From the NCBI GenBank assembly GCA_031769625.1, contig JAUIMM010000169.1:9544001-9608000 (forward strand): 64,000 nt of DNA, in the 5' to 3' direction. The stretch comes from Taudactylus pleione (taxonomy: Eukaryota; Chordata; Amphibia; Anura; Myobatrachidae). Numbering within the stretch: position 1 is the first letter of the stretch; each line of letters begins with the position of its first letter. Below are positions 34,288 through 45,237 of the stretch, piece by piece. Under the pieces are notes generated by a model. The model was not told the origin of the DNA. It saw nothing but the letters and a program-made list of their open reading frames with translations, and did not search any database. The position numbers were made by a program, and so were the translations under genes.

Positions 34288-34775
34288 GTATAAATGTTTA
34301 GTTTTATATGAGTGCGAGTCAATATATTTAAGTAAAGAATTAATAGGGTCTTTTGTATCTGAAGTGTTGGGAGTGGGTGCCAGTGACATTACGTAGTATC
34401 ATATTTGCAAGTACATATAAAAGTGTTGTCGTGGAAGATGATATTGGAGTTGTAGGTCATAAAATGAGTACAAAGTGCCTCCAGGGTCAAAAACCTTGGT
34501 AGTGATCGACAAGTCCTGTGTTTTTCCAGTGAAGGAAATTTGAGTTTTGAATTGAAGGGGTAAAGGAGGGATTTCCCCTTAAAGGGATATAAGGGGAATT
34601 GGTGAAGTTTCTTTGGATAAAACCAAGCTAAATACATGTCCCTATATAAGATATGTGTACGTAGTAAGAATGGGATATGAATAGGTTTAGATTGCAATAA
34701 AAGTGCTGGAGTATATGGGGGAAGGCCAATTTGTCTAAATTATAATCAGTATAGGTGGATTTTTCTAGTAACCAA
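34288..34775 (-). pseudogene. L1/Tx1-like LINE, upstream piece
   Basis: Continuation of 32127-33384 across the hAT insertion. The minus-strand frame 34389-34697 (about 100 codons, with WFYPKKLHQFP and PLYPF blocks) is compatible with the region between RT and the C-terminal domain of L1-type ORF2. Identification rests mainly on position. Confidence 0.5.
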
Positions 34776-35034
34776 TCACTGATACAGTGCATCCAGAAAG
34801 TATTCACAACGCTTCACTTTTTCCACATTTTATGTTACAACCTTATTCCAAAATAAAATAAATACATTTTTGTTCTCAAAATTCTACACACAATATCCCA
34901 TAATGACAACATGTAAACAGTTTTTTTGAGATTTTTGCAAATTTAATAAAAAAAACAAACAAACTAAGAAATCACACGTGCATAAGTATTCACAACCTTT
35001 GCTCAATACTTTGTTGATGCACATTTAGCAGCAA

Positions 35035-35653
35035 TTACAGCCTCAAGTCTTTTTGAATATGATGCCACAAGCTTGGCACACCTATCTTTGGGCAGATTTG
35101 CCCATTCCTCTTGCAGTACCTCTCAAGCTCCATCAGGTTTGATGGGAGGTGTCGGTGCACAGCCATTTTCAGATCTCTCCAGAGACGTTCAATTGGATTC
35201 AAGTCTGGGCTCTGGCTGGGCCACTCAAGGACATTCACAGAGTTGTCCTGAAGCCACTTCTTTTATATCTTGGCTGTGTGCTTAGGGTCCTTGTCCTGCT
35301 GCAAGATGAACCGTCGCCCCAGTCTGAGGTCAAGAGCGCTCTCTAGCAGGTTTTCATACCGGATGTCTCTGTACATTGCTGCATTCATCTTTCCCACTAT
35401 CCTGACTAGTCTCCAAGTTCCTGCCGCTGAGAAACATCCCCACAACATGATGCTGCCACCACCATGCTTCACTGCAGGGATGGTATTGGCCTGGTGATAA
35501 GCGGTGCCTGGTTTGCTCCAAACATAACGCCTAGCAATCACGCCAAAAAGTTCAATCTTTGTCTCATCAGACCAGAGAGTCCTTCAGGTGCATTTTGGCA
35601 AACTTCAGGTGGGCTGCCATGTGATTTTTACTAAGGAGTGGCTTCCGTCTGGC
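35035..35653 (-). pseudogene. Tc1-like transposase, catalytic half
   Basis: DDE transposase domain. 35263-35541 has [17 protein letters not shown] and [14 protein letters not shown] (second catalytic Asp); 35035-35238 has WPSQSPDLNPIERLW with the third catalytic acid. An SDETK block with the first Asp lies just upstream, after a stop. The pieces are in different frames or separated by stops, so the protein is broken, and the gene is also split from its N-terminal half by the 1.1-kb fold-back insertion. Motifs are well conserved, so this copy is younger than copy 1. Confidence 0.85.
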
Positions 35654-35668
35654 CACTCTAATATACAG
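35654..35668. other. 15-bp target-site duplication (left)
   Basis: CACTCTAATATACAG is repeated exactly at 36770-36784 around the fold-back element. Confidence 0.9.
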
Positions 35669-36769
35669 AACAAAGGGAAAGGGAATGAGGTCCTAGGACC
35701 AAATCCAAGACTCTATAACTGCGCACTCATTATAGCTGGTAAATATGTAATAGTTAATAAAATATAACTTTTAATAAATTCAAGCTAAAACAGACTGACA
35801 TAACATACAGACATGGAAAACAGTGCAAAAGTGCTGAGAATGAGAATATTCCCATAAAAAGGCGAAATATACTAAAGACAATACGTCAAAAACATACAAC
35901 AGTTATACCCAATACCCAACAGTATTGGTATATCACAAACAAAATATATAAAAATACACTCAGGTCATAAGCTTGTCAGGGGTCATTTTCGAGGGGTTAC
36001 TGTGACATATGGGTCTCTCACTTCCCATTCTCTGCTATAGCATGATGGCAAGCAGCAGAACTCTGTAATGAAACGGGACTCTTAATATCCCTCACTATAC
36101 CTTCTTTCTGTACTATACAGTAAATATCCATAACTGATTGGTCCATTTACAGGACCTGTTTGTTTTATTTCATTTTGAAGAATTTGTGATTATATTTTCA
36201 GTTTGTGATATTAACATCGATGTTCTCCATTCTATGCATGCCATTTCATTTACCCCTGACAAGCTTATGACCTGAGTGTATTTTTATATATTTTGTTTGT
36301 GATATACCAATACTGTTGGGTATTGGGTATAACTGTTGTATGTTTTTGACGTATTGTCTTTAGTATATTTCGCCTTTTTATGGGAATATTCTCATTCTCA
36401 GCACTTTTGCACCATTTTCCATGTCTGTATGTTATGTCAGTCTGTTTTAGCTTGAATTTCTTAAAAGTTATATTTTATTAACTATAACATATTTACCAGC
36501 TATAATGAGTGCACCGTTATAGAGTCTTGGATTTGGTCCTAGGACCTCATTCCCTTTCCCTTTGTTCTACATTGACTTACTCTGAGCAGCACCACCACAA
36601 CTCCATTAATAAATTTGGATCCATAGGAATACTGTGGATATAGCCCCTTTTCTCTTTCTCTTACAAAGAAGAATATACTCTTCGATATCTTTCTATAATT
36701 ACATGGTGATTTTGTCGCTTGTGCGGTGGGTGTTTTCCCTTTTTTCCCCACTCTTGTCCTCTAATTTGA
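35669..36769. mobile_element. Fold-back element with 318-bp arms, 15-bp TSD
   Basis: Arms 35669-35986 and 36249-36566 are near-identical inverted copies; the loop is ~260 bp. Only the right side has an extra ~200-bp tail (36567-36769), reaching the exact 15-bp duplication at 36770-36784. The one-sided extra tail mirrors the composite at 4677-14577. CTGACAA near the inner arm edge (36256) is one base from the hammerhead CTGANGA core. No coding frame. Confidence 0.85.
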
Positions 36770-36784
36770 CACTCTAATATACAG

Positions 36785-37112
36785 GCCTGATTGGTGGCTT
36801 GCTGCAGAGATGGTTGTCTTTCTGGAAGGTTCTCCTCTCGCCACAGAGGAATGCTGTAGCTCTGACAGAGTGACCATCGGGTTCTTAGTCACCTCCCTGA
36901 CTAGGGCCCTTAATTCCCCAATCGCTCAGTTTAGACGGCCGGCCAACTCTAGGAAGGGTCCTGGTGGTTCCGAACTTAACTGTGGTAATTGGGACCTTCA
37001 AAGTAGCAGATATTTTTCTGTACCCTTCCCCAGATTTGTGCCTCGAGACAATCCTGTCTCGGAGGTCTATAGACAATTCCTTGGACTTCATGCTTGGTTT
37101 GTGCTGTGACAT
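36785..37112 (-). pseudogene. Tc1-like transposase, N-terminal half
   Basis: Starts MSQHKPSMKSKELS, followed by the paired-like helix-turn-helix block (SIDLRDRIVSRHKSGEGYRK). A GRPSKLS linker, the usual hinge between the two DNA-binding subdomains, comes next. The frame shifts after about residue 64. Remaining N-terminal residues down to 36785 are readable in another frame and meet the fold-back insertion. Confidence 0.8.
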
Positions 37113-37448
37113 GCACTGTCAAGTGTGGGACCTTATATAGACAGGTAAATGCCTTTCAAAATCATGTCCAATCAACTGAATTTACAACAGTTGGACTCCA
37201 ATTAAGCTGTAGGAACATCTCAAGGATGATCAGTGGAAACAGGATGCAACTGAGCTCAATTTTGAGCTTCATGGCAAAGGCCGTGAATACTCATGTACAT
37301 GTGATTTCATAGTTTTCTTTTTAATTTAAATTAGCGAAAAATCTCAAAAAAACTTTTTACATGTTGTCATTATGTGGTATTGTGTGTAGAATTTTGAGGG
37401 CAAAAAAAGCTGCATATCCGAAGCGTGGATGAACGGAGAAAAGACTGT

Positions 37449-37975
37449 GGGCCTGATTCAGAGCTGAACGCTCTGACCAGAGCGCTCGCTCTGAATCAGG
37501 GCCCTCCTACCTTTTTTTGGAGCGTCCTCATGGACGTTCGCATAGCTGTGGGTTACCACCCACAGCTATAGCGAGCGTACATGATGATGGTTGCGATGGT
37601 CTTGACCATCGCGACCATCGGGCTGGCGACGGAGACCCTGCGGTAGGGTCTCGCTGCCGCAAGCCCTGGAGTGATTTTGGCTCTATCAGAGCCAGAATCA
37701 CTCCCACTGACATCACTAGTGATGTCAGTGGGGCTGGCTTGAGACGGTAGGCGTTCCCATGGGCCCCCGGCATGCCCACCAAAGGGGGCGTGCTGTCAAT
37801 CAACATCGACAGCACGCCCCCTTTGCTGCGAGACCCAGAGTGATGGAGAGGCTGTCGCTCACCGGGTCTCGCGCATGCGCACGACGGAGCTCCCTCCATC
37901 GTGCGCATGCGCAGTGGGGGAACATCGACCCGCTTGCGAGCGTACTGCCGCTCACGAGCGGGTCTGAATGACTCC
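37449..37975. mobile_element. MITE, GGGCCTGATTCAGA family
   Basis: Left end GGGCCTGATTCAGAGC; right end GAGCGGGTCTGAATGACTCCC is a decayed inverse. The interior has long inverted stretches around TGGGTTACCACCCACAGC and a CGCATGCGCA core, as in the copy at 25511. Confidence 0.75.
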
Positions 37976-38557
37976 CTGTGTTCAACATTGCATAACTATA
38001 TTCAGAGATGGCAAGTAAGCACATTTTTCCTTCTCTCTAAAAGCATTGGGGACCCCAAATTTTGCTATGTGGCCCACAAAGCCTTAGCTATGCCCCTGGT
38101 GCATATGCAGCAACCTAGCCATGCATGTGCAACTACAGTACAGGCTGCCAGGGAGAGAACTGAAGTTACCTCTCCAGCAAAAATGTAGGGAATGGGCAGC
38201 CTTGAAGCTACAATGGCCAACTCCCCATTGAGGACTATACATGTTAAATGTTTTGTTAATTAACACAAGACATAACTATGATACATACTGCATTACTGCT
38301 GTAATACAGCTATGCTGAAGAAAAAAGCTGAGCATATTGTGTTCCCAGGCCATTTTAATGCTTCTCAGCAATATTACAGGTGTTTCCGGTATTCTGATGA
38401 GCTGTCTCTGTTAGTGATGAGCTACTCAGTGACTCACAATACTTACTTACATAGTGGTGCCCTCCCCCTCACTTCATACCTTAATTATACCTGCCTTCTA
38501 GAAGAGCTGTGGACAGAGCAGTGCAGTTAATAATGTACTATATAAAATATACCATAT
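37976..38557. other. Unassigned, with a hAT-like right end
   Basis: TTAGCTATGCCCCTG at ~38085-38099 resembles the ends of the CAGGGCGTAGCTAGG hAT type. No left partner found; no coding region recognised. Confidence 0.45.
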
Positions 38558-38745
38558 TGGGGACACTGCTGTTTGGAATATTATGAATTGGGGCACTACT
38601 GTGTGTTATAATATCAATTGGGGGCAATACTGTGCATCATAATATGAAATGGGGGCACTACTGTGCATCATAATATGAATTGGGGGCACTACTGTGCATC
38701 ATAATATGAAATGAGGGCACTACTGTGTAGCATAATATGGGGATC
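38558..38745 (+). repeat. ~31-bp minisatellite, about 6 copies
   Basis: Units read TTGGGGGCACTACTGTGCAT followed by CATAATATGAA, with slight divergence at both ends. Confidence 0.9.
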
Positions 38746-39018
38746 AAAATTCAAAAATGCTCAGAGGGGAAAGGCCTGTGATGTTCCCATCTTCAAGTAG
38801 AAGGAAGTTGTAGAGCATCTGCGGAGGAGTTGTGCATAGGAGAAGAGAGATGGAGTGGGCAGATCATAGGAAAGTTAGGTGACGGTATTGGGGGGAATGA
38901 AGGGGGATATAATGACACACAGATGTGTCCTCCTACACTGTTGTTCAAGCTGCGGCAAATAGCTCTTATTGACGCCAGCTCCCATACAACTCGGCCATGC
39001 TGAGCATTTTTCTAGCTC
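38746..39018. other. Unassigned sequence
   Basis: No coding region or known repeat recognised. Confidence 0.4.
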
Positions 39019-39312
39019 TAAATTTGCATCTTATTTGCATAAATAAGACAACTGGGAGCGACAAAACTACTTTGCTAGATTACACTGATCAATTTGATGT
39101 GCGACTTGTATATCTGATTCTGAATTTGTATATGAAGTGCTGCGATGCAGCAGCCGCAGCTTCTTCTCACGTGAAGTTCCATTGTGTTTCATCTGCAACC
39201 ATGTACGTGTTTAAAATTAATTCCTCTGTGGTTAAAGTTGCAGCCCGGCATCTCAATTACACTATGAGTGGTGTTTTGCTGTATCTGTGATGCGAATAAG
39301 ATGCAAAATTTA
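39019..39312. repeat. Inverted-repeat element, probable MITE remnant
   Basis: AAATTTGCATCTTATTTGCA at about 39020 pairs with TGCGAATAAGATGCAAAATTT at about 39290. The open frame between (38997-39290) has no motif. Borders uncertain. Confidence 0.4.
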
Positions 39313-40109
39313 AAGAAGACTACAGTGCACTACATCTCATAGTCACGCCATACATCATGCACAGTATGGCGTATAGACGCTAGGTGTATGAGGACAAATT
39401 TGCACACGTGCAGAAGAGCACAGGACTCAGGAGCCAGTGACAGTCAGAGATGCCGGAGGTAAGTAAACCCATCAGAGGGGATCTGAATAGATCGCTCTGC
39501 TGCCAAGCTTGTGCATTGTATCGTATACTGTAAATGGCTTACAGTATCCAAGTGGCGTACAGTATCACTGTTAAGTTCTGGAAAAATGCTTTTTCGGAAC
39601 TTGATGAGTTACATAATTTCCACATCCTCATACTAAAATATGGGGACTGCGGAAATTATCGGAGCAGAATTGTAACCAGGAGATATCAGTGATATTTCCT
39701 GCATTACACTGTTAATGAATCGCCCTGAGTCTTAATTTTTACAAAAGTAGGGAAAAATGTTAACCGAAGTGATACTTAAATTCAGAATCTTACCAGGAAA
39801 CTAGCCCTGTAAATGTAGCTTTATCATACAGATGAATCATTCATTCGATGGTTAACAAGATTAAGATAGTCTTTTATATAAGCAGTAAAAAAAAATACTG
39901 TTTAAATAATTCAATGTCCAAGCTCATTTGGATATTTGGATGCTATTCATAAGGCATCGTCATCTCCGCACATTTATTTCTTATCTGAAACATATGTCAA
40001 AATAAGATAGCGAGTGCATGGGGGCCAATTAAAAGTTCTGTATTCTTATTTTTCATTACTTTGCTGTCACATTGTAAATCAAAACATAATTATGTGCTAT
40101 TCTTTGAAG
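39313..40109. other. Unassigned sequence
   Basis: 39560-39740 shows hairpin-like AAAATGCTTTTT and a terminal GTTAATGAATCGCCCTGAG, perhaps MITE debris. No gene recognised. Confidence 0.4.
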
Positions 40110-40395
40110 GATGTTATCATGGCCGTTACTAGTGGCGGGGGCTCCCAGTGCGAACAGTCAAATGCGCCCTCCCCTCAAACAAACATAAGATAGTACACTT
40201 GCAAGTGCCAAAGGCGCATGTGCTCCGGAAAGGGGTGTGTGGTCTCACAGTAAGGGGGGTGGCCTCAAATGAAAAGACTACCTTATGAATAAATGACGTT
40301 AACATAACCATAGGATTAGGGACAACAAAACAACTGCTGTTTTTCTGTCAAAGGCACACCATCAGTCGTCGTCCCCTTCCCCTCAGGAAAAATAA

Positions 40396-41215
40396 ACACA
40401 ATGCTCCTCATAGAAGAAATAACATTGCTCCCCACAGGGGAAATAACATTGCTCCCCACAGAGGAAATAACATTGCTCCCCACAGAGGAAATAACATTGC
40501 TCCCCTCAGAAGAAATAACATTGTTCCCCACAGAGGAAATAACATTGCTCCCCACAGAGGAAATAACATTCCTCCCCTCAGAAGAAATAACATTGCTCCC
40601 CACAGAGGAAATATCATTGCTCCCCACAGAGGAAATAACATTGCTCCCCTCAGAAGAAATAACATTGCTCCCCACAGAGGAAATCACATTGCTCCCCACA
40701 GAGGAAATAACATTGCTCCCCACAGAGGAAATAACATTGCTCCCCACAGAGGAAATAACATTGTTCCCCACAGAGGAAATAACATTGCTCCCCACAGAGG
40801 AAATAACATTGCTCCCCACAGAGAAAATAACATTGCTCCCCACAGAGGAAATAACATTGCTCCCCACAGAGAAAATAACATTGCTCCCCTCAGAAGAAAT
40901 AACATTGCTCCCCACAGAGGAAATAACATTGCTCCCCACAGAGGAAATAACATTGCTCCCCACAGAGGAAATAACATTGCTCCCCACAGAGGAAATTATA
41001 TTGCTCCCCACAGAGGAAATAACATTGTTCCCCACAGAGGAAATAACATTGCTCCTCATAGAGATAAATGACTTTGCCCCCAACAGAGGAAATAACATTG
41101 CTCCCCATAGAGGAATTAAGATTGCTCCTGACAGAGGAAATAACATTGCTCCCCACAGAAGAAATAACTTTGCTCCCCCACAGAGGAAATAACTTTGTTC
41201 TCCACAGAAATCACG
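40396..41215 (+). repeat. 24-bp minisatellite, about 34 units
   Basis: Unit AATAACATTGCTCCCCACAG plus AGGA, in register throughout. Because 24 is a multiple of three, frames stay open on both strands (263 codons plus, 382 codons minus, with 8-residue periodicity). I treat these frames as a consequence of the repeat, not genes. Confidence 0.9.
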
Positions 41216-41216
41216 C

Positions 41217-41415
41217 ATTGCCCCTTCTATGTCCCCAGCCAGCCCCCCTTCTGTGTCCCCAGCCAGCCAGACCCCTTTCTGTGTCACCAGACAGCCAGCT
41301 CCCCTGTTGTGTCTCCAGCCATACAGTCCCCCTTCTATTTTCCAGCCAGAATGCCCCCCTTCTGTGTCTCCAGCCAGCCAGCCCCCCTTCTGTGTCCCCA
41401 GCCAGCAAGCTCCCC
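41217..41415 (+). repeat. GC-rich minisatellite, about 7 units
   Basis: Diverged units around CCCCTTCTGTGTCCCCAGCC, ~27-30 bp, directly after the 24-bp array and inside the same hAT element. Confidence 0.8.
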
Positions 41416-41591
41416 AGCTGGCTGGGAAGTGGGTTGGTAGCGAGCTTGAGGATGAGCCCCCCAATCTCTCCAGGGCCCAGGACTTGGCCGCAGCACGATA
41501 GTCTGGGGATGCGAGCCGTGCAATCGCATGGGGTGCTCGCTCCGTGCGATTGAAAGGCTCGTCCGCCCCTAGAAACGGCCTTGGTTGTTAT

Positions 41592-43356
41592 TTATTCTTG
41601 TATATTTAATAAAAATTAGCTGCAGACGCATCTGTAAAATGTCTGTAGCAGCCATATTAGATCTCTTTCTTAAAACTCTTGCTTCCTTTATTTCTATATT
41701 TTTCCAATACCTATTATTTTATTAACACATTCTTAGCCATAATTACTTTACTGTTAATCAAAATTAATATAATTAATCACAGAAAACATATCTTAGTAAA
41801 ACCTATTTTAGTTTTAACATCAATCATTTAAAGAACAATATTTTAGGTACTTTATTAAGTATTAATTAAACTAATAAAAAGACTAATAATAAACTATAAT
41901 CATGCAATAATATTTTTTATTAGAAAATAAATGCTACTGGTAAATATATATAGCGCTGCGAGGTCCAGATAGAGACGTGAAGTGATTGCTAATTTATTAT
42001 TTCCACGAATAGCGATAAGAGATTATAATTATTGGATCTAAGACCCAATAACTATTAAATATGCCCATCTGAGCGTGCACAGTGCCATCCAACACAGGGG
42101 GCCTGCTGGAGCAGGCCATAGAGGTATCAGTCTTCCAATAAGCAATTACAAAAATAGTTTTCTTAAAACCTGCCCTACTGAAGCCACCCTACCATAATAC
42201 CAAACAGGGTTAAAATGAGTCCTCACCCCTCCTCTATCTTTTCTTCTAGGCAGTACATATATTTGTGACTGACCTCTATCACAAATATTAAAGAATAAAT
42301 GTGCACAGTGAAATGAATCAACAATGAAAATGTTATACATAAATTGGCACTAGCTAATGCTTACATCAATGTAATATACTGGATGCACTCACATACTGTA
42401 AGATAAACAGTTTGCTTAGTTTCTTTGTATCTAATATTTGCAAACTTTTATAACTTACGTTATACAGTTAGATGAGGTGGTAAGTTTCATTGTCCACACC
42501 TGATAGAATTTGCTAAGAATTTTATGGGCAAGATTATTTATTTGTTGGCCATAGAGGACAAGCATTTTATGGTGTATAGCATTGTAGTCAGAGTTTTGTT
42601 ATGGAAGCCATGTAATGTTATAGATACATATTCACCATCTGGTTTCAATTAGAAAAAAAAAAGTGAGGTTAGTGGAGGTTTCAGGTAGAGATTAACAAAA
42701 TAATAAGGAAAACTGGTAACCTTAGAAACCTACGTGACCCTCCTAACGTCTGATTCTGCTGATGGTATTTCATTTTCTCAGCTAGCAATTCCATGTTCCA
42801 TGTTATAGAAAGTTACAATCCCTCCTGGATGAAGCTACATACGTGTCCACCTTAAACTTCCAACAATAATTACTTCCTACAAACCGATCTCTAAACTTAC
42901 TGAAATGTTTATATTTTTGAGATATTCATTTGGCACCATTACAGCATAACTTTTCTTTTCAATTTTAAATAATTATTTTTTGGTTCCTCTTTGCTGGTTA
43001 TGTAACCACCTCTAGCAGCACATACTTTAGTTGACGAGATTCCTGTGTCAAGAAACTTTATTGTTGTCCAAATTACAGTAGATAGATATGTGACCAAACT
43101 TCAGTGCTGTCCAGGAGACTCCCAAATCTCAGGTAACTCTCCTGAACCCCCGAGATGGGTAGGTTATTTCCCCAGAATTACGCCCAGCTGGCATCCACCA
43201 CCCACTTCTTGAGTGAAGGTGAAGGGGGCAGTCCAGACAAGTTTGTGATGAATTGCATCATAGTAGACCCGCTCATGCATTATATTGCCAGGGAACATAG
43301 TCTGGGGAGAGGAGTGAGGCCAATCGTTGTACCATGCCCAATGCACCACTCACTTC
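41592..43356. other. Unassigned, AT-rich
   Basis: No coding region recognised. 43113-43135 shares AGGAGACTCCCAAATCTCAGGT with ~17890, so a dispersed repeat ends or begins here. Confidence 0.5.
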
Positions 43357-43700
43357 CAGTGCCAGATTAATGTCCACATGGGCCTGGAGCTGAAATTTAT
43401 GATGGGCCTATTGTATGCCGCTGAAGGGGGTGTGACAAGTGCCGTAGCAGTGTGACTGGTAATGTGGGGCCATGACCAGTGCGGTGTGGTTGTGGTTTAC
43501 ATAGGGGTGTGGCCAGTGCAGCATTCTCCCAGGACGCTCCGGGCAGTGCTGCATTTTCAGGTGCCGGTGGCCTCAGTACCTCTACGCAACGGCATGACGT
43601 TACGCACTTAAGAAGCACAGGGCTGGCACAAGGTGCTCCGGAGTTAGCCCTGCTATGCCGCTGACTGTGCATGTGTAGGCCAGCACTCCTGTGCAAAGTA
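43357..43700 (+). mobile_element. hAT fragment, CAGTGCCGGATTAA family
   Basis: Starts CAGTGCCAGATTAATGTCCA and continues GGGCCTGGAGCTGAAATTTATG, shared with the copy at 60902. The right end is not identified. Confidence 0.6.
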
Positions 43701-43760
43701 TAGTGCTATAGCGTCTGGTGCCCTCCTAATTACCTCTGGCTGTGAAGGGCGGGAACCATG

Positions 43761-43963
43761 TAGCAGTCGAATGGGCGGCACTCTGGATGACTTGTATAAA
43801 ACACATTAAAATCCATTTAAGTTAACAACATTTCAGAACTTGTATTCATCCTTTCAGTAATCCTGACGAAAGAATAAATACAAGTTCTGAAGCGTTGATA
43901 ACTTAAACTGAGTTTTAGTGTGTTTTATAAAAGCCGTCCAGAGTGCCGCCCATTTGACTGCTA
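43761..43963. mobile_element. Short fold-back element beside a (TA)n run
   Basis: Arms 43761-43855 and 43868-43963 are inverted copies with about 85% identity (TAGCAGTCGAATGGGCGGCA against its inverse). The 12-base centre and adjoining bases read CCTGACGAAAG, containing an exact CTGANGA (43863-43869), and TTCTGAAGCGTTG follows. Resembles the pattern of the two larger inverted-arm elements; no target duplication identified. Confidence 0.65.
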
Positions 43964-44023
43964 TATATATATGTGTATGTGGGTGTGTACATACATACAC
44001 ACCCACATACACACCCACATACA

Positions 44024-44530
44024 CGTAAATTGTGTAGGTACAGGGGCTTGAGGCACACTTAAGGGGACTGAAGCAGGTGTGGTGTAGTATGTTGACAGTC
44101 ATGAAAATGTCGACATTAGGGTTAGGCTACATGGGGGGGTTAGGCACTAGGGGAAGGTTAGAGTTAGGCTACGGGGGGAGGAGGATAGGGTTAGGCACTA
44201 GGGGGAGGTTACAGTTAGACTGCGGGGGGAGGAGGTTAGGGAAAGGCATTATAAGGTAAGGGGCAGGCATTAGGGTTAGTGAGGTCATGACCCAATCCTG
44301 AAGCCGTGCTGGAGTCACTGCAGCCATTAGGAGCAGGTCAGTGAGCGCTGGGCCAACAGGGATGATATGTCGACATTCCATCACTATCTACATGAATGTT
44401 CGACACGGACAACTTCAACATTATGACCATCTTGACATTCTCCTATTAACATGATGAATGTTTACATATCATTCCACATCCGCTTCAGTCCCCTTAAATG
44501 TGTCTGAAGCTCCTGTACCATCCCTATTTA
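44024..44530 (+). repeat. TTAGGG-rich dispersed element, copy C, in an inverted frame
   Basis: GTTAGGGTTAGGCTACGGGGGG-like units at 44110-44280. They are enclosed by inverted repeats at 44026-44085 and 44465-44528 (CTTAAGGGGACTGAAGCAGG against CCGCTTCAGTCCCCTTAAAT). A nearby run carries repeated TGTCGACAT-type strings. Confidence 0.65.
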
Positions 44531-44733
44531 CCACCATGTGTGTGTATGTATATATACGCACACACGTACGTGCATATATATACACGTGTGTGTATATATA
44601 TACATATACACACACATACATATATTCACACAAGTACGTACATATATGTATATATATACATACACACACATACATATACACACACACAGACACAAGTACG
44701 TGCATATATACACGTGTGTGTGTGTGTGTGTGT
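44531..44733. repeat. CA/TA microsatellite with ACGTGCATATATAC units
   Basis: Alternating (TG)n, (TA)n and AAGTACGTGCATATATACACG strings. The same array resumes at 51658, so the 6.9-kb hAT element inserted into it. Confidence 0.85.
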
Positions 44734-44893
44734 TAGGGGTGAGCGGGTTCGGATTTCTGAAATCCGAACCCCCCCGAGCCCCCCCGATCCGAGTCCGATC
44801 CGAATCAGGCTCGACTTTTCCCGCCTGACTCAGATCTGAAATCGAGGCAAAACGTCATCATCCCGCCTTCCGAGTCTCGCGGGTTTTGGATCC

Positions 44894-44900
44894 TATATAA
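44894..44900 (+). promoter_or_regulatory. Candidate TATA box of the hAT transposase
   Basis: TCCTATATAAGGTACC lies ~160 bp inside the left end. About 30 bp downstream is GGCGCCATTTTCTCACTC, a plausible transcription-start area. Confidence 0.5.
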
Positions 44901-45237
44901 GGTACCCACGTCGGCGCCATTTTCTCACTCGGCTGTGGACAGTGAAGAGGGAGGGTGGGAGTTAGGGCTGTGTAGTGTAGTGCTGCTGTTGTCCACTACT
45001 TCAAAGTCCATAGGGGCTGGCTGTGTTGTGCTGTGCTGCTGTTGTTAATAGGGGCTGTGTCCACTACTTCAAAGTCCATAGGGGCTGGCTGGACTGTGTT
45101 GTGCAGTCAGTTCTCCATAGGGGCTGTGTCCACTCCAAAGTCCTGTGCAGTGTCCCAGTCCTAAAGGAGTGCTGCAGTGTTGTCCAGGGGGTGCTCTGTC
45201 CATCAGGGGTGCTCCCCCCAAGTGCTAAAAAAATAAT

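Larger units (their letters stand above)
34785..37408 (-). mobile_element. Tc1-like transposon, copy 2, with long terminal repeats
   Basis: The left end CAGTGCATCCAGAAAGTATT, preceded by TA, runs ~200 bp. Its inverse is found at about 37280-37408 (AAAAATCTCAAAAAAACT, GTTGTCATTATG, TGTGTAGAATTTTGAG), but the outer ~80 bp of the right end is missing. The transposase lies between, on the minus strand, split by the fold-back element at 35669-36769. This end sequence is one I recognise from Tc1-like elements widespread in fishes, lampreys and frogs. Confidence 0.85.
40118..41583. mobile_element. hAT-type element carrying two minisatellites
   Basis: 8-bp flanks GATGTTAT (40110-40117) and GTTGTTAT (41584-41591) match at 7 of 8 bases. 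Ends are CATGGCCGTTACTAGTGGCG and, inverted, CAAGGCCGTTTCTAGGGGCG. Most of the interior is the two arrays below. No transposase. Confidence 0.7.

Noticed and set aside
36539..36751. Small lysine-rich frame in the fold-back element tail
   Set aside because: Overlaps the inverted arm and has no family resemblance; chance frame.
40316..41464. Long open frames on both strands with 8-residue periodic proteins (EITLLPTE-type and SSVGSNVI-type)
   Set aside because: They are a by-product of a 24-bp repeat whose length is a multiple of three. They have no start context or domain, and both strands are open equally.
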